Notes: generated from the sequence alone by a model not told the origin. Positions 52,874 to 61,488 are shown, counted from the stretch's first letter. The stretch: DNA of 64,000 nucleotides from SIG603 sp963621245 (GCA_963621245.1 CAVFCW010000011.1:9334-73333), one strand, 5' to 3'. Translations and numbers: made by a program.

Positions 52874-53413
52874 ATGCTTAAACACATTCAGCATTTCGAT
52901 TGGACGATAATGCGATGGATTCAGAAGAATATTAAGTGTGACGCACTTGATTTTCTTATGCCTAAACTTACAAAACTCGGAAACGGCGGAGTAGTCTGGC
53001 TTTTTTCGACTGTTTTGATGCTTATGTCTAAAAACTACCAGAGGTACGGCGTTGCAATGCTTGTCGGTTTGGCTTCGGGTGTTTTGACAGGCAATATTCT
53101 TCTAAAAAATATTGTGGCGAGACACCGCCCTTGTTGGCTTGAGGACGCCATATTGCTGATAAGAAATCCCAAGGATTATTCTTTTCCTTCATGTCATACA
53201 CTCTCATCGGTGATAGCCGCCGTAGTGTTGACTGCCGCAAACTGGCACTTCGCTTTTTGGGCAATACCCATTGCCGCTATTATCGCGTTTTCAAGGCTTT
53301 ATCTTTTCGTCCACTTTCCGTCTGACGTGTTGGCTTCTGTTATTTTGGGTTTTATACTCGGTCATCTCGGACTTTGGATAGTTTTGGGATTATATTTCGG
53401 CAGTGCCGCTTGA
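52874..53413 (+). CDS. PAP2-family membrane phosphatase
   Basis: A 179-residue integral membrane acid phosphatase of the type 2 phosphatidate phosphatase family, likely acting on undecaprenyl pyrophosphate or another lipid phosphate. The three active-site motifs are KNIVARHRP (about 78-86), PSCHT (about 104-108) and SRLYLFVHFPSDV. In motif two the conserved glycine of PSGH is replaced by Cys, while the His is kept. About five or six hydrophobic helices are visible. It has its own promoter and terminator. Confidence 0.88.
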   Translation: MLKHIQHFDWTIMRWIQKNIKCDALDFLMPKLTKLGNGGVVWLFSTVLMLMSKNYQRYGVAMLVGLASGVLTGNILLKNIVARHRPCWLEDAILLIRNPKDYSFPSCHTLSSVIAAVVLTAANWHFAFWAIPIAAIIAFSRLYLFVHFPSDVLASVILGFILGHLGLWIVLGLYFGSAA

Positions 53414-53425
53414 TTTGAATTTTAC

Positions 53426-53458
53426 GCCGTGATAGTTTTTGCTTATCACGGCATTTTT
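53426..53458 (+). terminator. Intrinsic terminator after the PAP2 gene
   Basis: The perfect 9-bp stem GCCGTGATA/TATCACGGC (53426-53434 with 53444-53452) is followed by ATTTTTAT. Confidence 0.85.
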
Positions 53459-53528
53459 ATGCCTTAAATTATGAGAATAAGGATAATTTTCTACAAGAAA
53501 AATCAAATATTGAGATTAAAAATTGACA

Positions 53529-53612
53529 AAGTGCAACAGGTGAACATCATCTGTTGCGCTTTTTTCGTTTCTCGGATCACTTCTTGCAACACTCGCTGAA
53601 ATAAATGAAAAC
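53529..53612 (+). promoter_or_regulatory. Duplicated regulatory element, copy 1
   Basis: A 15-bp hairpin with a 3-nt loop (53529-53543 with 53547-53561) runs into a T-tract. After a 26-nt interval comes TGCAA, then TGAAATAAA (53597-53605) and TGAAAA. Copy 2 at 59145-59226 has the same layout. It is the likely binding or control region of the symporter operon, and the hairpin can also act as a terminator. Confidence 0.6.
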
Positions 53613-53730
53613 CGTGTAAGGAAAAGCAAACGTATTTCGGTTAAAATAAAGACACATTAAGAAAAGCTTTTCCTCCTTAGCAAACCGGAAAACGCTGAGG
53701 AAACATTATTAATTTGCAAAGGTGAAGGAT

Positions 53731-55152
53731 ATGGAAAATGTAAATGTAAAAAACGGCGCTGCTTCGACTGCCACAAAGCAAGTCGATGACAACGGCGTTA
53801 AAAAAGCCTCAAAGCTTGCCGTGGCTTGTTACGGCCTCGGCGATCTCGCTTCCCAGTTCATATGGACATTTGTCGGATCTTATCTGACTATCTTCTATAC
53901 GGATGTTGTCGGTTTTGCTCCGATTGTTGTTTCGGCGATTATGCTTATTGCTCGTGTTTGGGACGCAGTAAACGACCCGATGATGGGTGCTATTGCAGAG
54001 AATTCCCGTTCAAAATTCGGACGTTTCCGTCCGTGGATTGCATTCGGATGCCCGTTCCTTGCAGTGTTTGCCGTTATGACATTTATCAATGTGGGTAACG
54101 GAGTCGGCGGAATTATTTTCTCAGGTCTTGTTTATATCATAGCAGGTATGCTCTACACACTTGTTAATATTCCTTATTCCTCTTTGGCTGCGGTCATGAC
54201 AGAGGACTCAAAGCAGCGCAACACTATCGGCGTTTCGAGAAACATCGGTATGAATATCGGTATGATTATCGTCAATGCTTGTTCTGCAGGAATGGCTCTT
54301 CATTTCTCCGGTAACGGGGCAGAAGTTGCAACAGGTCACGGCTACATGATGACTGCGATTGTTTATTCAATAATTGCAATTCCGCTGTTCCTCATTGTTT
54401 TCTTTACTTCCAAAGAGGTAATTATACCGACCACAGAGACAAGAAAGCTCAATCCGAAAGAAACTCTCAGCGGTATGGTCAAGAATAAGTACCTCATGGT
54501 AATCTTTATTGTTTCCACAATTCAGATGGTTGCATTTATGGGACGAATCTCAATTACAACCTACTATGTAATCTATTGCCTTGGTGCTTTCACTCTTATC
54601 TCTCTTATTATGACAATTCCGTCAATCGGCGGTATAGTCGGATCTTTCGTAGTTGCTCCTCTTGCCAACAAGTTTGGCAAAAAGAAGGTTCTTGCAGGAT
54701 GCCTTATCGGTCAGGGAATCGGCCTCTTGGTTGTTTATCTTGCACCGTTCACAAACTTGACTCAGATAATTATCGGTCACTGCATTTACGGTATATTTAA
54801 CTGCGGTTTCCCAATTTGCCTCTCAATGGTTGCAGACTGCGTAGACTTCTGGGAGTCAAAGACAGGCGTTCGTCAGGACGGTTCTTACTATGCAACTTAC
54901 GGACTTTCAACAAAGTTCGGAGACGCTATCGGTTCTGCATTCGGAATTCTCGTTATCAGTGGTTTTGGTTATGTCGCAGGCAGCATGGAGCAGAGCGCAA
55001 AAGCACTCTCCGGCATCAATCTCACGGTAAACCTTATCCCGGCAGTACTTCTTATAGCAGCGGCTGTCGCTCTCTTAATCCTTTGGGATAAGTCCGATAA
55101 GGATTTTGATGATATCAGAGACAATTTAAAAATAAAGCATTCACAGCATTAA
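53731..55152 (+). CDS. GPH-family glycoside/cation symporter
   Basis: A 473-residue transporter of the glycoside-pentoside-hexuronide:cation symporter family (MelB fold) with about twelve helices. Hallmarks are the N-terminal YGLGDLASQFIWTFVGSYLTIFYTDV, the cation-site region ARVWDAVNDPMMGAIAENS and GRFRPWI. ATG 53731 follows AAGGTGAAGGAT; a GTG at 53722 overlaps the ribosome site. It is first in a unit with the TIM-barrel and DUF6379 genes, 20 nt upstream, so it probably imports the glycoside these enzymes act on. Confidence 0.92.
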   Translation: MENVNVKNGAASTATKQVDDNGVKKASKLAVACYGLGDLASQFIWTFVGSYLTIFYTDVVGFAPIVVSAIMLIARVWDAVNDPMMGAIAENSRSKFGRFRPWIAFGCPFLAVFAVMTFINVGNGVGGIIFSGLVYIIAGMLYTLVNIPYSSLAAVMTEDSKQRNTIGVSRNIGMNIGMIIVNACSAGMALHFSGNGAEVATGHGYMMTAIVYSIIAIPLFLIVFFTSKEVIIPTTETRKLNPKETLSGMVKNKYLMVIFIVSTIQMVAFMGRISITTYYVIYCLGAFTLISLIMTIPSIGGIVGSFVVAPLANKFGKKKVLAGCLIGQGIGLLVVYLAPFTNLTQIIIGHCIYGIFNCGFPICLSMVADCVDFWESKTGVRQDGSYYATYGLSTKFGDAIGSAFGILVISGFGYVAGSMEQSAKALSGINLTVNLIPAVLLIAAAVALLILWDKSDKDFDDIRDNLKIKHSQH

Positions 55153-55172
55153 TTTTGAAAGGATGAATAACT

Positions 55173-56186
55173 ATGGGTATTAAATCATGTGTAAGCTTAT
55201 ATAGCCTCCAGTATCAGTACCTCACAGGAAAAATGAACCTTGAGGAAATTGTTAAATATGTTAAGTCACTCGGAACAGAAGGAATCGAGCTTTTGCCCGA
55301 CCAGATGATTCCCGGTGCACCCGAGCCGAGCGATGAAACTCTCGCAAAGTGGGACGAGATTATCAAGAACAATCCTATCGGACTTGCTTGCGACGACTGC
55401 TTCCTCAACACCAATCTTTACAAAAACCGCGAACTCACAAAGAGAGAGTGCATCGACCTTATCAAAAAGGAAATCAAGCTTGCTCACCGTCTCGGTTTTA
55501 AGGTATTAAGACTTGTTTCAATGGTTCCGGCATGGGTTCTTGAGCCGTGCCTTGAGACAGCCGAAAAGTATGATGTTTGCATGTGCATTGAGATTCACGC
55601 AGGCCTCGGATTCGGTGTTCCGAAAACAGAGGAATTCCTCGCAGAGATGTTAAGACTCAATTCTCCTTACATCGGCATCGTTCCCGATTCAGGACTTTTC
55701 TGCAAGCAGCCGCCTCGCGTTATGACTAACTATTGCCGTGAGGTTTACGGAACAAATGAAGAGCTCATCAAGCTCGGTCATGATATTTTCGCAAGCGGAA
55801 CGGATACTTATACTCTCACCATGAAAAACGGCGGAAAGATGGATCCGAGAATTGCCGCAGCAATCAAAGATCCGGCTAAGGATATGTTCTATGCAGTTAA
55901 TCTTGACGGTTACGAGAACAATCCCGTTTCTGTTATGGATCCGTACGTTAAGTACATTAAGCACTTCCACTTCAAGCTTTACGAGATGACAGAGGACGGA
56001 ACCGAGTACAGCATTGATTACAAAGAGATTCTTCAGTATCTTCACGATCACGGCTACAACGGATATGTTTCCACGGAGTACGAAGGAAACAGATGGGTTC
56101 TTCCCGATAATCCGATTCCTGAGCTTGAGCAGGTTTCCGCTCATCAGAAGATGATTCAGCGCTTAATCAAAGAGATTGAAGGCTAA
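55173..56186 (+). CDS. TIM-barrel protein, putative C-glycoside deglycosidase alpha subunit (DgpC/DfgA-like)
   Basis: A 337-residue xylose-isomerase-like TIM barrel of the sugar phosphate isomerase/epimerase superfamily. A metal site is readable: E140 in CIEIHAG (with H142), D172 in VPDSG, H264/H266 in KHFHFK and E302 in TEYEG. The immediately following 130-residue gene matches the beta subunit of C-glycoside deglycosidases, whose alpha subunit is a barrel of this length. In the known enzymes a 3-oxo-C-glycoside is cleaved by metal-assisted elimination. I infer the same chemistry here; without the partner it would be annotated only as an isomerase. AAAGGAT precedes the ATG. Confidence 0.8.
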   Translation: MGIKSCVSLYSLQYQYLTGKMNLEEIVKYVKSLGTEGIELLPDQMIPGAPEPSDETLAKWDEIIKNNPIGLACDDCFLNTNLYKNRELTKRECIDLIKKEIKLAHRLGFKVLRLVSMVPAWVLEPCLETAEKYDVCMCIEIHAGLGFGVPKTEEFLAEMLRLNSPYIGIVPDSGLFCKQPPRVMTNYCREVYGTNEELIKLGHDIFASGTDTYTLTMKNGGKMDPRIAAAIKDPAKDMFYAVNLDGYENNPVSVMDPYVKYIKHFHFKLYEMTEDGTEYSIDYKEILQYLHDHGYNGYVSTEYEGNRWVLPDNPIPELEQVSAHQKMIQRLIKEIEG

Positions 56187-56200
56187 GGAGGTATTGAACA

Positions 56201-56593
56201 ATGTTTGATAATAACGTATTTATTCCGGGTACATGCAAAAATGTTATCGAGGACGGTAAAGTAATCGGTTTCGAGATGCAGACTCACATCACTTATTACA
56301 GAGCAATTCCGCTTTCTATGATAAACTTCCTCAAGGTATCGGTTGACGGCGAAGAGGTTCCGGCAGAGGATATTCGCTTCACACCTGATAACATCGATTG
56401 GTTCACTCAGAAAGAGATGGAGACAGTCGGTACAATCAAATGGGAGTACGGTGTTCCCGCTACCGTGCGTGTTCTTAAGGACGGCGGCCTTTCAAAGGGC
56501 GAGCATCAGGTGAAACTCACGGTTTGCACCAGAACAGCTTATATTCCTGTTCCGCTTGAGGGCTCAATGACAAGAAAAGTTGTAATCGAGTAA
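56201..56593 (+). CDS. DUF6379 / C-glycoside deglycosidase beta subunit-like protein
   Basis: A 130-residue all-beta protein resembling the small subunit of bacterial C-glycoside deglycosidases (DgpB/DfgB type). It starts MFDNNVFIPGTCKNV, continues with GFEMQTHITYYRAIPLSMI, and has VEEVP-like and GEHQVKLTVCTRTAYIP segments typical of the family. In characterised complexes it packs on the TIM-barrel subunit and shapes the active site. It starts 14 nt after the barrel gene with a strong AAGGAGGT and is followed by a terminator. Family recognition is from memory of the pattern and should be confirmed by profile search. Confidence 0.78.
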   Translation: MFDNNVFIPGTCKNVIEDGKVIGFEMQTHITYYRAIPLSMINFLKVSVDGEEVPAEDIRFTPDNIDWFTQKEMETVGTIKWEYGVPATVRVLKDGGLSKGEHQVKLTVCTRTAYIPVPLEGSMTRKVVIE

Positions 56594-56610
56594 AATAGAA
56601 TTCATTTTAT

Positions 56611-56650
56611 AGATAAAGTCGAGGTTAACGCTTCGGCTTTATCTTTATTT
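56611..56650 (+). terminator. Intrinsic terminator after the DUF6379 gene
   Basis: AGATAAAG...CTTTATCT arms (56611-56623 with 56631-56644) form a long, slightly imperfect stem followed by TTATTTG. Confidence 0.75.
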
Positions 56651-56680
56651 GATTTATGCTTTGTGGTAGAATGTATCTGT

Positions 56681-56696
56681 TGATATTTAAATATCA
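56681..56696 (+). promoter_or_regulatory. 16-bp palindrome upstream of the araC-type gene
   Basis: TGATATTTAAATATCA is a perfect palindrome, 41 nt before the ATG. It may be an operator or simply AT-rich promoter sequence. Confidence 0.4.
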
Positions 56697-56737
56697 GTTT
56701 AGGTGTTCTTAATACGATTTAGGAAGGATTTATCACT

Positions 56738-59128
56738 ATGGAAGTTAACGGAATGACCTTTAAGGTGAAAAAGGCTGTTTCGACCGAAGAGAATATTCAA
56801 ACCGAGCTTTTGATTTTCTTTTTGCTTGAAGGGGAAATGACGGTTAAATATCTTAATGCCAAACATAAAATGCAAGCAGAAGATATTATTCTCATTAATC
56901 CCGGAGTAAGCTACGAAATAGAGAATGCGCACAATGCGATGTACGGCATAGCGGCGTATTCAATGAATATGATATCGGCGGCAACAAACAGCAGCAATAT
57001 GATTTTTCACTGCAACTCTATGACGGACGAACTCCATTCATATGAGGATTTGAGAAACATCTTGTTTGCTTTGACCGCCGAGTTTACCTGTGAATCTCAC
57101 AAAACAAGGTGTTATACGGACAGCCTTATGCTCAAATTATTGGACTGCCTTGTAGAAAATTATCAGCTGAACAGAAAGAACCTTGAAGCAAACGAGAATG
57201 ACAACGATTACAGAATACGCGAGATTATGCAGTACATTATGGCTAACCTCGATAAGGAAATCAGCCTGAACGATTTGGCGGCTTCTATGTTTGTTTCAAC
57301 ATCGACGCTTTCGCGCATTTTTAAAAAGAGCACTGGCGTTTATTTTGCCGATTATGTAATGCAACTTAGAATCAAAATTGCGGTGGGATATCTTGAGTAT
57401 ACCGATCAAAATATGACTCAAATTGCGTTATCGTCTGGATTTTCCAATTCGGCAACTTTTAACCGTGCATTCAAAAAGGTTATGGGCATTACTCCGAGTG
57501 AGTACCGTGAAAAGAACAAGGAAGCAACGGCACTCTTAGAGAAAAGCAGAAACGAAATTCGTGAGGAACTGAAAGAAAAAGGCTATGACCTCGGAAAACA
57601 GGACAGAACGCAAAATATTGTGTTGGACGTGGGGAACGCACCAAGGAGAACATACAAGAAAATTTGGAACAAAATGATAAATATCGGCCCTATGTGGGAT
57701 TTGAACAAGGCTAATGTTCAAAATCACATTTTGTGGCTCAGCGAACATCTTCATTTTAAGTACATAAGAATATGGAATGTTCTCTCAAAGGAAATGTTTA
57801 TTACTGACGGAAAAGCGTCGGCAAAGTATAATTATGATAAAGTGAACGAGGTTTTGGATTTTCTTGTCGAGAACAAATTGAAGCCGTTCCTTGATTTTGG
57901 CAGAAGACCTAACACAGCACTGAGAACAGACGGACAGGAGATTTTCTTTGACGAGAAGTATATCGAATTCGATTCAAAGGAAAGCTGGCAGAAAACAGTG
58001 GACAGTTTTATTAAGCACATAGCAGACCGCTACGGAAAGGAAGAGGTTTCCGGGTGGCTTTATGAACTGGATAAAGACAGTGCATATTGGGATATCTCTT
58101 ACCAAAAACCGCTTTATTACGATGAAAACTATGATTTCTTTGACGCTTGGAAATTTTTGTATAAGACAATCAGGAAGAGAATACCTAGCGCATCTGTCGG
58201 CGGAATCGGCGGAGTTGTGGTGTATGACGGAAATTATCTTGCACAGTTTTACGAAAGATGCGTAAAGGAAGATGTTAAACCTGATTTTTGCTCGTTTATA
58301 GTTTTTCCGTTTGAAATTAAGCAAGAACTTAAGGGGCTGACGGACATCGATTTCAGCGAAGAAAAGCAAACGGACAGAATTTTTACTCTTTTGGAACACT
58401 GCAATCTTAATAATACAAGTATTTATATAACCGAGTGGAACAATACTATTTCAAACAGAAATTATCTGAACGACAGTTGTTTCAGAGCTGCGTATTTTGT
58501 TGAGAGAATAGATAAATTTGTCGGAAAAGTTGATATGGTAGGAATTATGTCGGGAACAGATCTTGTTTCAAGTCATATCGATTCCGTTGGAATAATTAAC
58601 GGAGGAATTGGCTTACTGACAAAGGATACCATAAGAAAACCAGCCTATTTTGCCGTGGATTTCCTAAATCAGCTTGGTGACCAAATTCTCGATAAAGGGG
58701 AGCATTACATTATCACGAGAAAGAGCAGTACGGATATTTATATTATTTGCTATTACTACTCTTGGTTCAAGCGAAACTATGTGCTTCAGAAAGATTTGAT
58801 TGATCTTAACAGATATAATTCCATGGTGTTTGAGGATGAAAATTCTATATATCTTAATTTCAGATTGGATAATTTGGAAGAAAGCGGCGAATACTATATC
58901 AAAAAAAGAACCATGAACCGCAGTAGCGGTAGCATTTTGAATGAATGGGGCAATTTTCAGTATGACAACAGACTTACAATACAAGATGTTAAGTATCTTC
59001 AGGGAATAAGCATACCAACGCTGACTCAAAGCAAAAAGATTATTGCACAAAGTGACAGAACACTTGAAATAAAACTTGAGATTCAGCCTCAGGAAATTAC
59101 ACTTATTCATATTTTTTGCAGTAAATAA
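56738..59128 (+). CDS. AraC-family regulator fused to a GH39-like domain
   Basis: A 796-residue three-part protein. Residues 1-150 form a cupin-like sensor, with DIILINPGVSYEIENAHNAMYGI as in AraC effector domains. Residues about 160-262 carry the two AraC helix-turn-helix motifs, the second ending in SSGFSNSATFNRAFKKVMGITPSEYR. Residues about 300-796 resemble a GH39 beta-xylosidase barrel. A Glu at the acid/base position (E443 in LYELDKD) and one at the nucleophile position (E566 in YITEWNN) remain, though the NEP context of the first is lost. I infer that the barrel binds a glycoside and signals to the DNA-binding domain. It sits between the two halves of the cluster and is the obvious candidate regulator. 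Confidence 0.87.
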   Translation: MEVNGMTFKVKKAVSTEENIQTELLIFFLLEGEMTVKYLNAKHKMQAEDIILINPGVSYEIENAHNAMYGIAAYSMNMISAATNSSNMIFHCNSMTDELHSYEDLRNILFALTAEFTCESHKTRCYTDSLMLKLLDCLVENYQLNRKNLEANENDNDYRIREIMQYIMANLDKEISLNDLAASMFVSTSTLSRIFKKSTGVYFADYVMQLRIKIAVGYLEYTDQNMTQIALSSGFSNSATFNRAFKKVMGITPSEYREKNKEATALLEKSRNEIREELKEKGYDLGKQDRTQNIVLDVGNAPRRTYKKIWNKMINIGPMWDLNKANVQNHILWLSEHLHFKYIRIWNVLSKEMFITDGKASAKYNYDKVNEVLDFLVENKLKPFLDFGRRPNTALRTDGQEIFFDEKYIEFDSKESWQKTVDSFIKHIADRYGKEEVSGWLYELDKDSAYWDISYQKPLYYDENYDFFDAWKFLYKTIRKRIPSASVGGIGGVVVYDGNYLAQFYERCVKEDVKPDFCSFIVFPFEIKQELKGLTDIDFSEEKQTDRIFTLLEHCNLNNTSIYITEWNNTISNRNYLNDSCFRAAYFVERIDKFVGKVDMVGIMSGTDLVSSHIDSVGIINGGIGLLTKDTIRKPAYFAVDFLNQLGDQILDKGEHYIITRKSSTDIYIICYYYSWFKRNYVLQKDLIDLNRYNSMVFEDENSIYLNFRLDNLEESGEYYIKKRTMNRSSGSILNEWGNFQYDNRLTIQDVKYLQGISIPTLTQSKKIIAQSDRTLEIKLEIQPQEITLIHIFCSK

Positions 59129-59144
59129 TTTTTTAACACGAACC

Positions 59145-59226
59145 GAACGCAACAGATGAGTTTCATTTGTTGCGTTCTTTTGCGTTTCAGTGCAGTTTGA
59201 TGCAATCAAATTGAAATAAAGTGAAA
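59145..59226 (+). promoter_or_regulatory. Duplicated regulatory element, copy 2
   Basis: A 15-bp hairpin with a 3-nt loop (59145-59159 with 59163-59177), then after 26 nt TGCAA, TGAAATAAA (59212-59220) and GTGAAAA, as in copy 1 at 53529. It closes the regulator gene as a terminator and precedes the isomerase-oxidoreductase unit. A -10-like TAAAAT lies at 59248-59253. Confidence 0.6.
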
Positions 59227-59322
59227 AACAAGAAAATAATAAGAGCTTAAAATGTTTTAGAATATATACAGTTGATAAATGCTTAATGAAGCAGAGAAAT
59301 AAAGAAAGTGAGGTTTTTCACA

Positions 59323-60162
59323 ATGAGTAAAACACTTCCCGTAGGCATTCAAGTTTACGGCCTCAGAGATCTTCTTGAAAACACACCGGAAAATTTCAAG
59401 GATGTTATGAAAAAGGTTAAAGAAATCGGTTATGACGGAGTAGAACTTGCCGGTCTTTACGGCCTGACACCGGAGTATGTGAAGTCGGTTCTTGACGAGG
59501 TAGGATTGATTCCGATAAGCGCACATGTTCCGTTTGTAGATATGATGGAGAATTTGGACAAGGTTATTTCCGATTATTCGGTTATCGGAGTAAAGTATCT
59601 TGTTATGCCGTACATGGCAGAAGAATATCGCCCTGTTAATCCCGACGGTTTCAAGGCTTTTCTTCCTCTTTTAAATGAGGTCGGAAAGAAAATTCATGAT
59701 GCGGGAATGACCTTCCTTTATCACAATCATGATTTTGAGTTCGTAAAGCTTGAGAACGGCAAGTGGGGATATGACGAGATGTTTGATTCAATTCCGCAGG
59801 ACAATCTTATGAGCGAGCTTGATACCTGTTGGTGTGATGTTGCTACGGGTGAAGCTCCTGGGTTTATTGAAAAATACACAAACCGTATTCCGGTTGTTCA
59901 CCTTAAAGATTATATCAAAAAGGGTGAAGTCAAGAATATGTACAAGCTTATCGGCATAGACAGCGAGGACGATGGTGGAGATACAGGCTATTTCGGATTC
60001 AGACCCGTCGGATTCGGTCAGATGATTTGGGAGCCGATTCTTGAGGCATCGGTCAAAGCCGGCGCAAACTATGTTGTGGTTGAGCAGGACGAGCACTATG
60101 AGACAGATCCGCTTGAGTGCGCAAGAAGAAGCCGCGAGTATCTCAGAATATTCGGTTGGTAA
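59323..60162 (+). CDS. Sugar phosphate isomerase/epimerase family TIM-barrel protein
   Basis: A 279-residue xylose-isomerase-like barrel, closest in pattern to IolE/YcjR-type enzymes. Candidate metal ligands are H134/H136 in LYHNHDFEF, D167 in SELDTCWCDV, H193 in VVHLKDY and E254 in VVEQDEH. It differs from the barrel at 55173 in length and motifs. Such enzymes often isomerise, epimerise or hydrate keto-sugars, so it may process the 3-keto sugar made or released by the neighbouring enzymes. ATG 59323 follows GTGAGG; the GTG at 59308 is rejected. The oxidoreductase gene follows after 35 nt. Confidence 0.82.
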   Translation: MSKTLPVGIQVYGLRDLLENTPENFKDVMKKVKEIGYDGVELAGLYGLTPEYVKSVLDEVGLIPISAHVPFVDMMENLDKVISDYSVIGVKYLVMPYMAEEYRPVNPDGFKAFLPLLNEVGKKIHDAGMTFLYHNHDFEFVKLENGKWGYDEMFDSIPQDNLMSELDTCWCDVATGEAPGFIEKYTNRIPVVHLKDYIKKGEVKNMYKLIGIDSEDDGGDTGYFGFRPVGFGQMIWEPILEASVKAGANYVVVEQDEHYETDPLECARRSREYLRIFGW

Positions 60163-60197
60163 TCAAAATTTTATTTTTATATAAGGAGAACAATCCC

Positions 60198-61478
60198 ATG
60201 AAAGAAATAAGAATTGCAATTATCGGTACAGGTATGATCTCTCACAGACATATGACTGTTATTGAGAACCTCAAAAAAAGAGGTCAGGCACTTAAGGTTG
60301 TGGCAGCAGCTGAAATCGACAAGGAAAAGCTTTTGGCGTTCGGCAAAAAGTACGACATCGCCGAGGAGAACCTTTATCAGGACTTCCGTGAGATGCTCAA
60401 GAGAGACGATATTGACGAGGTAGAGGTTTGCGTACACAACAACCTTCATACTTCTGTTGCAACTGCCGTTATGGCTGCAGGTTTTGACTGCTACTCTGAG
60501 AAGCCGATGGCTGCAAGCTACGCAGACGCAAAAATCCTTTATGATGCACAGAAAAAGTACGGCAAGAAATTGGCTGTTCAGATAAGCTCAATTTACAATC
60601 CGCAGACCCGTATCGCAAAGAAGATGATTGAAGAGGGCAAACTCGGAAAGGTTTACCACGCAAGAAGTGTAGGACACAGACGCCAGGGAAGACCGGGCTA
60701 CGATATGCCTTTCTTCAGCAAAGACTTTATCAACCCGAAAATCGGCGTTCACGGCCCGCTTTTCGACCTCGGCATTTATCACTTGGCACAGATGCTCTAT
60801 GTTCTCGGTATGCCTGAGCTTGAGAGCGTTTACGGTATGCAGTCTTGCGATTATTGGACAGATGAGAGAATTGACAAAATCACAGGCAGAACCGCTCCCG
60901 TTGAGGATCTCGGCGTAGGTATGGCAAGATTCAAGGGCGGCCTTTGCATGGATATTTACGAGGACTGGGCAATGCACATGGACGAGATTGGTTCAAGCTT
61001 TGTTGCAGGCGCAAACGGCGGTTTGAAGTTTATTGATGTTGACACAACAGGCGGCCCAATGGCTGTTCCCGAAGGCGGAGCAATTGTTGGCGGCGGAGCA
61101 CTCCAGAATCCTAAGCTTGTTTGGTTTGGCGTTGATGAGGACGGCAAGCTCTTTGAGAATAAGCTCGACTGCGCTATCGGTGATATCACAGGTCAGCAGG
61201 AGCTCATGCTTCATCCCGAAATGGAGATGTACAACGATAACCAGCTTCAGTGGTACTCTTACTTAAGAGGCGAGCTCACAGACCAGACGAGAATCGATTC
61301 TCCTTATATCGCTATGCAGACCGCATTCCTTTCTGAGGGCGTTGTTCTCTCGAGCGAACTTGGCAGAAGTGTGACGGCTGACGAGATTAAGAAAATGAGC
61401 AAGTCGATTGCACTTCGTGAGCAGGAGACTCCGTTTGGTACAATTAAGTACGATTTTGACGAGTACAAGCCTGAGTAA
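60198..61478 (+). CDS. Gfo/Idh/MocA family oxidoreductase
   Basis: A 426-residue NAD(P)-dependent sugar dehydrogenase. The Rossmann fingerprint is IAIIGTGMISHRH (6-18), the EKP motif 101-103, and the catalytic pair is seen as FDLGIYH (D190, H195); the usual Lys is K102. In puerarin-degrading bacteria an enzyme of this family (DgpA) oxidises the 3-hydroxyl of the glycosyl group before C-C cleavage. I infer the same step here from the cluster. AAGGAG lies 8 nt before ATG 60198; a longer frame from 60117 overlaps the upstream gene and is rejected. Confidence 0.88.
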   Translation: MKEIRIAIIGTGMISHRHMTVIENLKKRGQALKVVAAAEIDKEKLLAFGKKYDIAEENLYQDFREMLKRDDIDEVEVCVHNNLHTSVATAVMAAGFDCYSEKPMAASYADAKILYDAQKKYGKKLAVQISSIYNPQTRIAKKMIEEGKLGKVYHARSVGHRRQGRPGYDMPFFSKDFINPKIGVHGPLFDLGIYHLAQMLYVLGMPELESVYGMQSCDYWTDERIDKITGRTAPVEDLGVGMARFKGGLCMDIYEDWAMHMDEIGSSFVAGANGGLKFIDVDTTGGPMAVPEGGAIVGGGALQNPKLVWFGVDEDGKLFENKLDCAIGDITGQQELMLHPEMEMYNDNQLQWYSYLRGELTDQTRIDSPYIAMQTAFLSEGVVLSSELGRSVTADEIKKMSKSIALREQETPFGTIKYDFDEYKPE

Positions 61479-61488
61479 TTTTATACCA

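Larger units (their letters stand above)
53414..53730. other. Regulatory intergenic region before the glycoside cluster
   Basis: 317 nt without a gene. It holds the PAP2 terminator (53426-53458), a second strong hairpin (53529-53566) with a downstream motif block (to about 53612) that recurs at 59145-59226, and a -10-like TAAAAT at 53642-53647 without a recognisable -35, as expected for an activator-dependent promoter. Confidence 0.6.
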
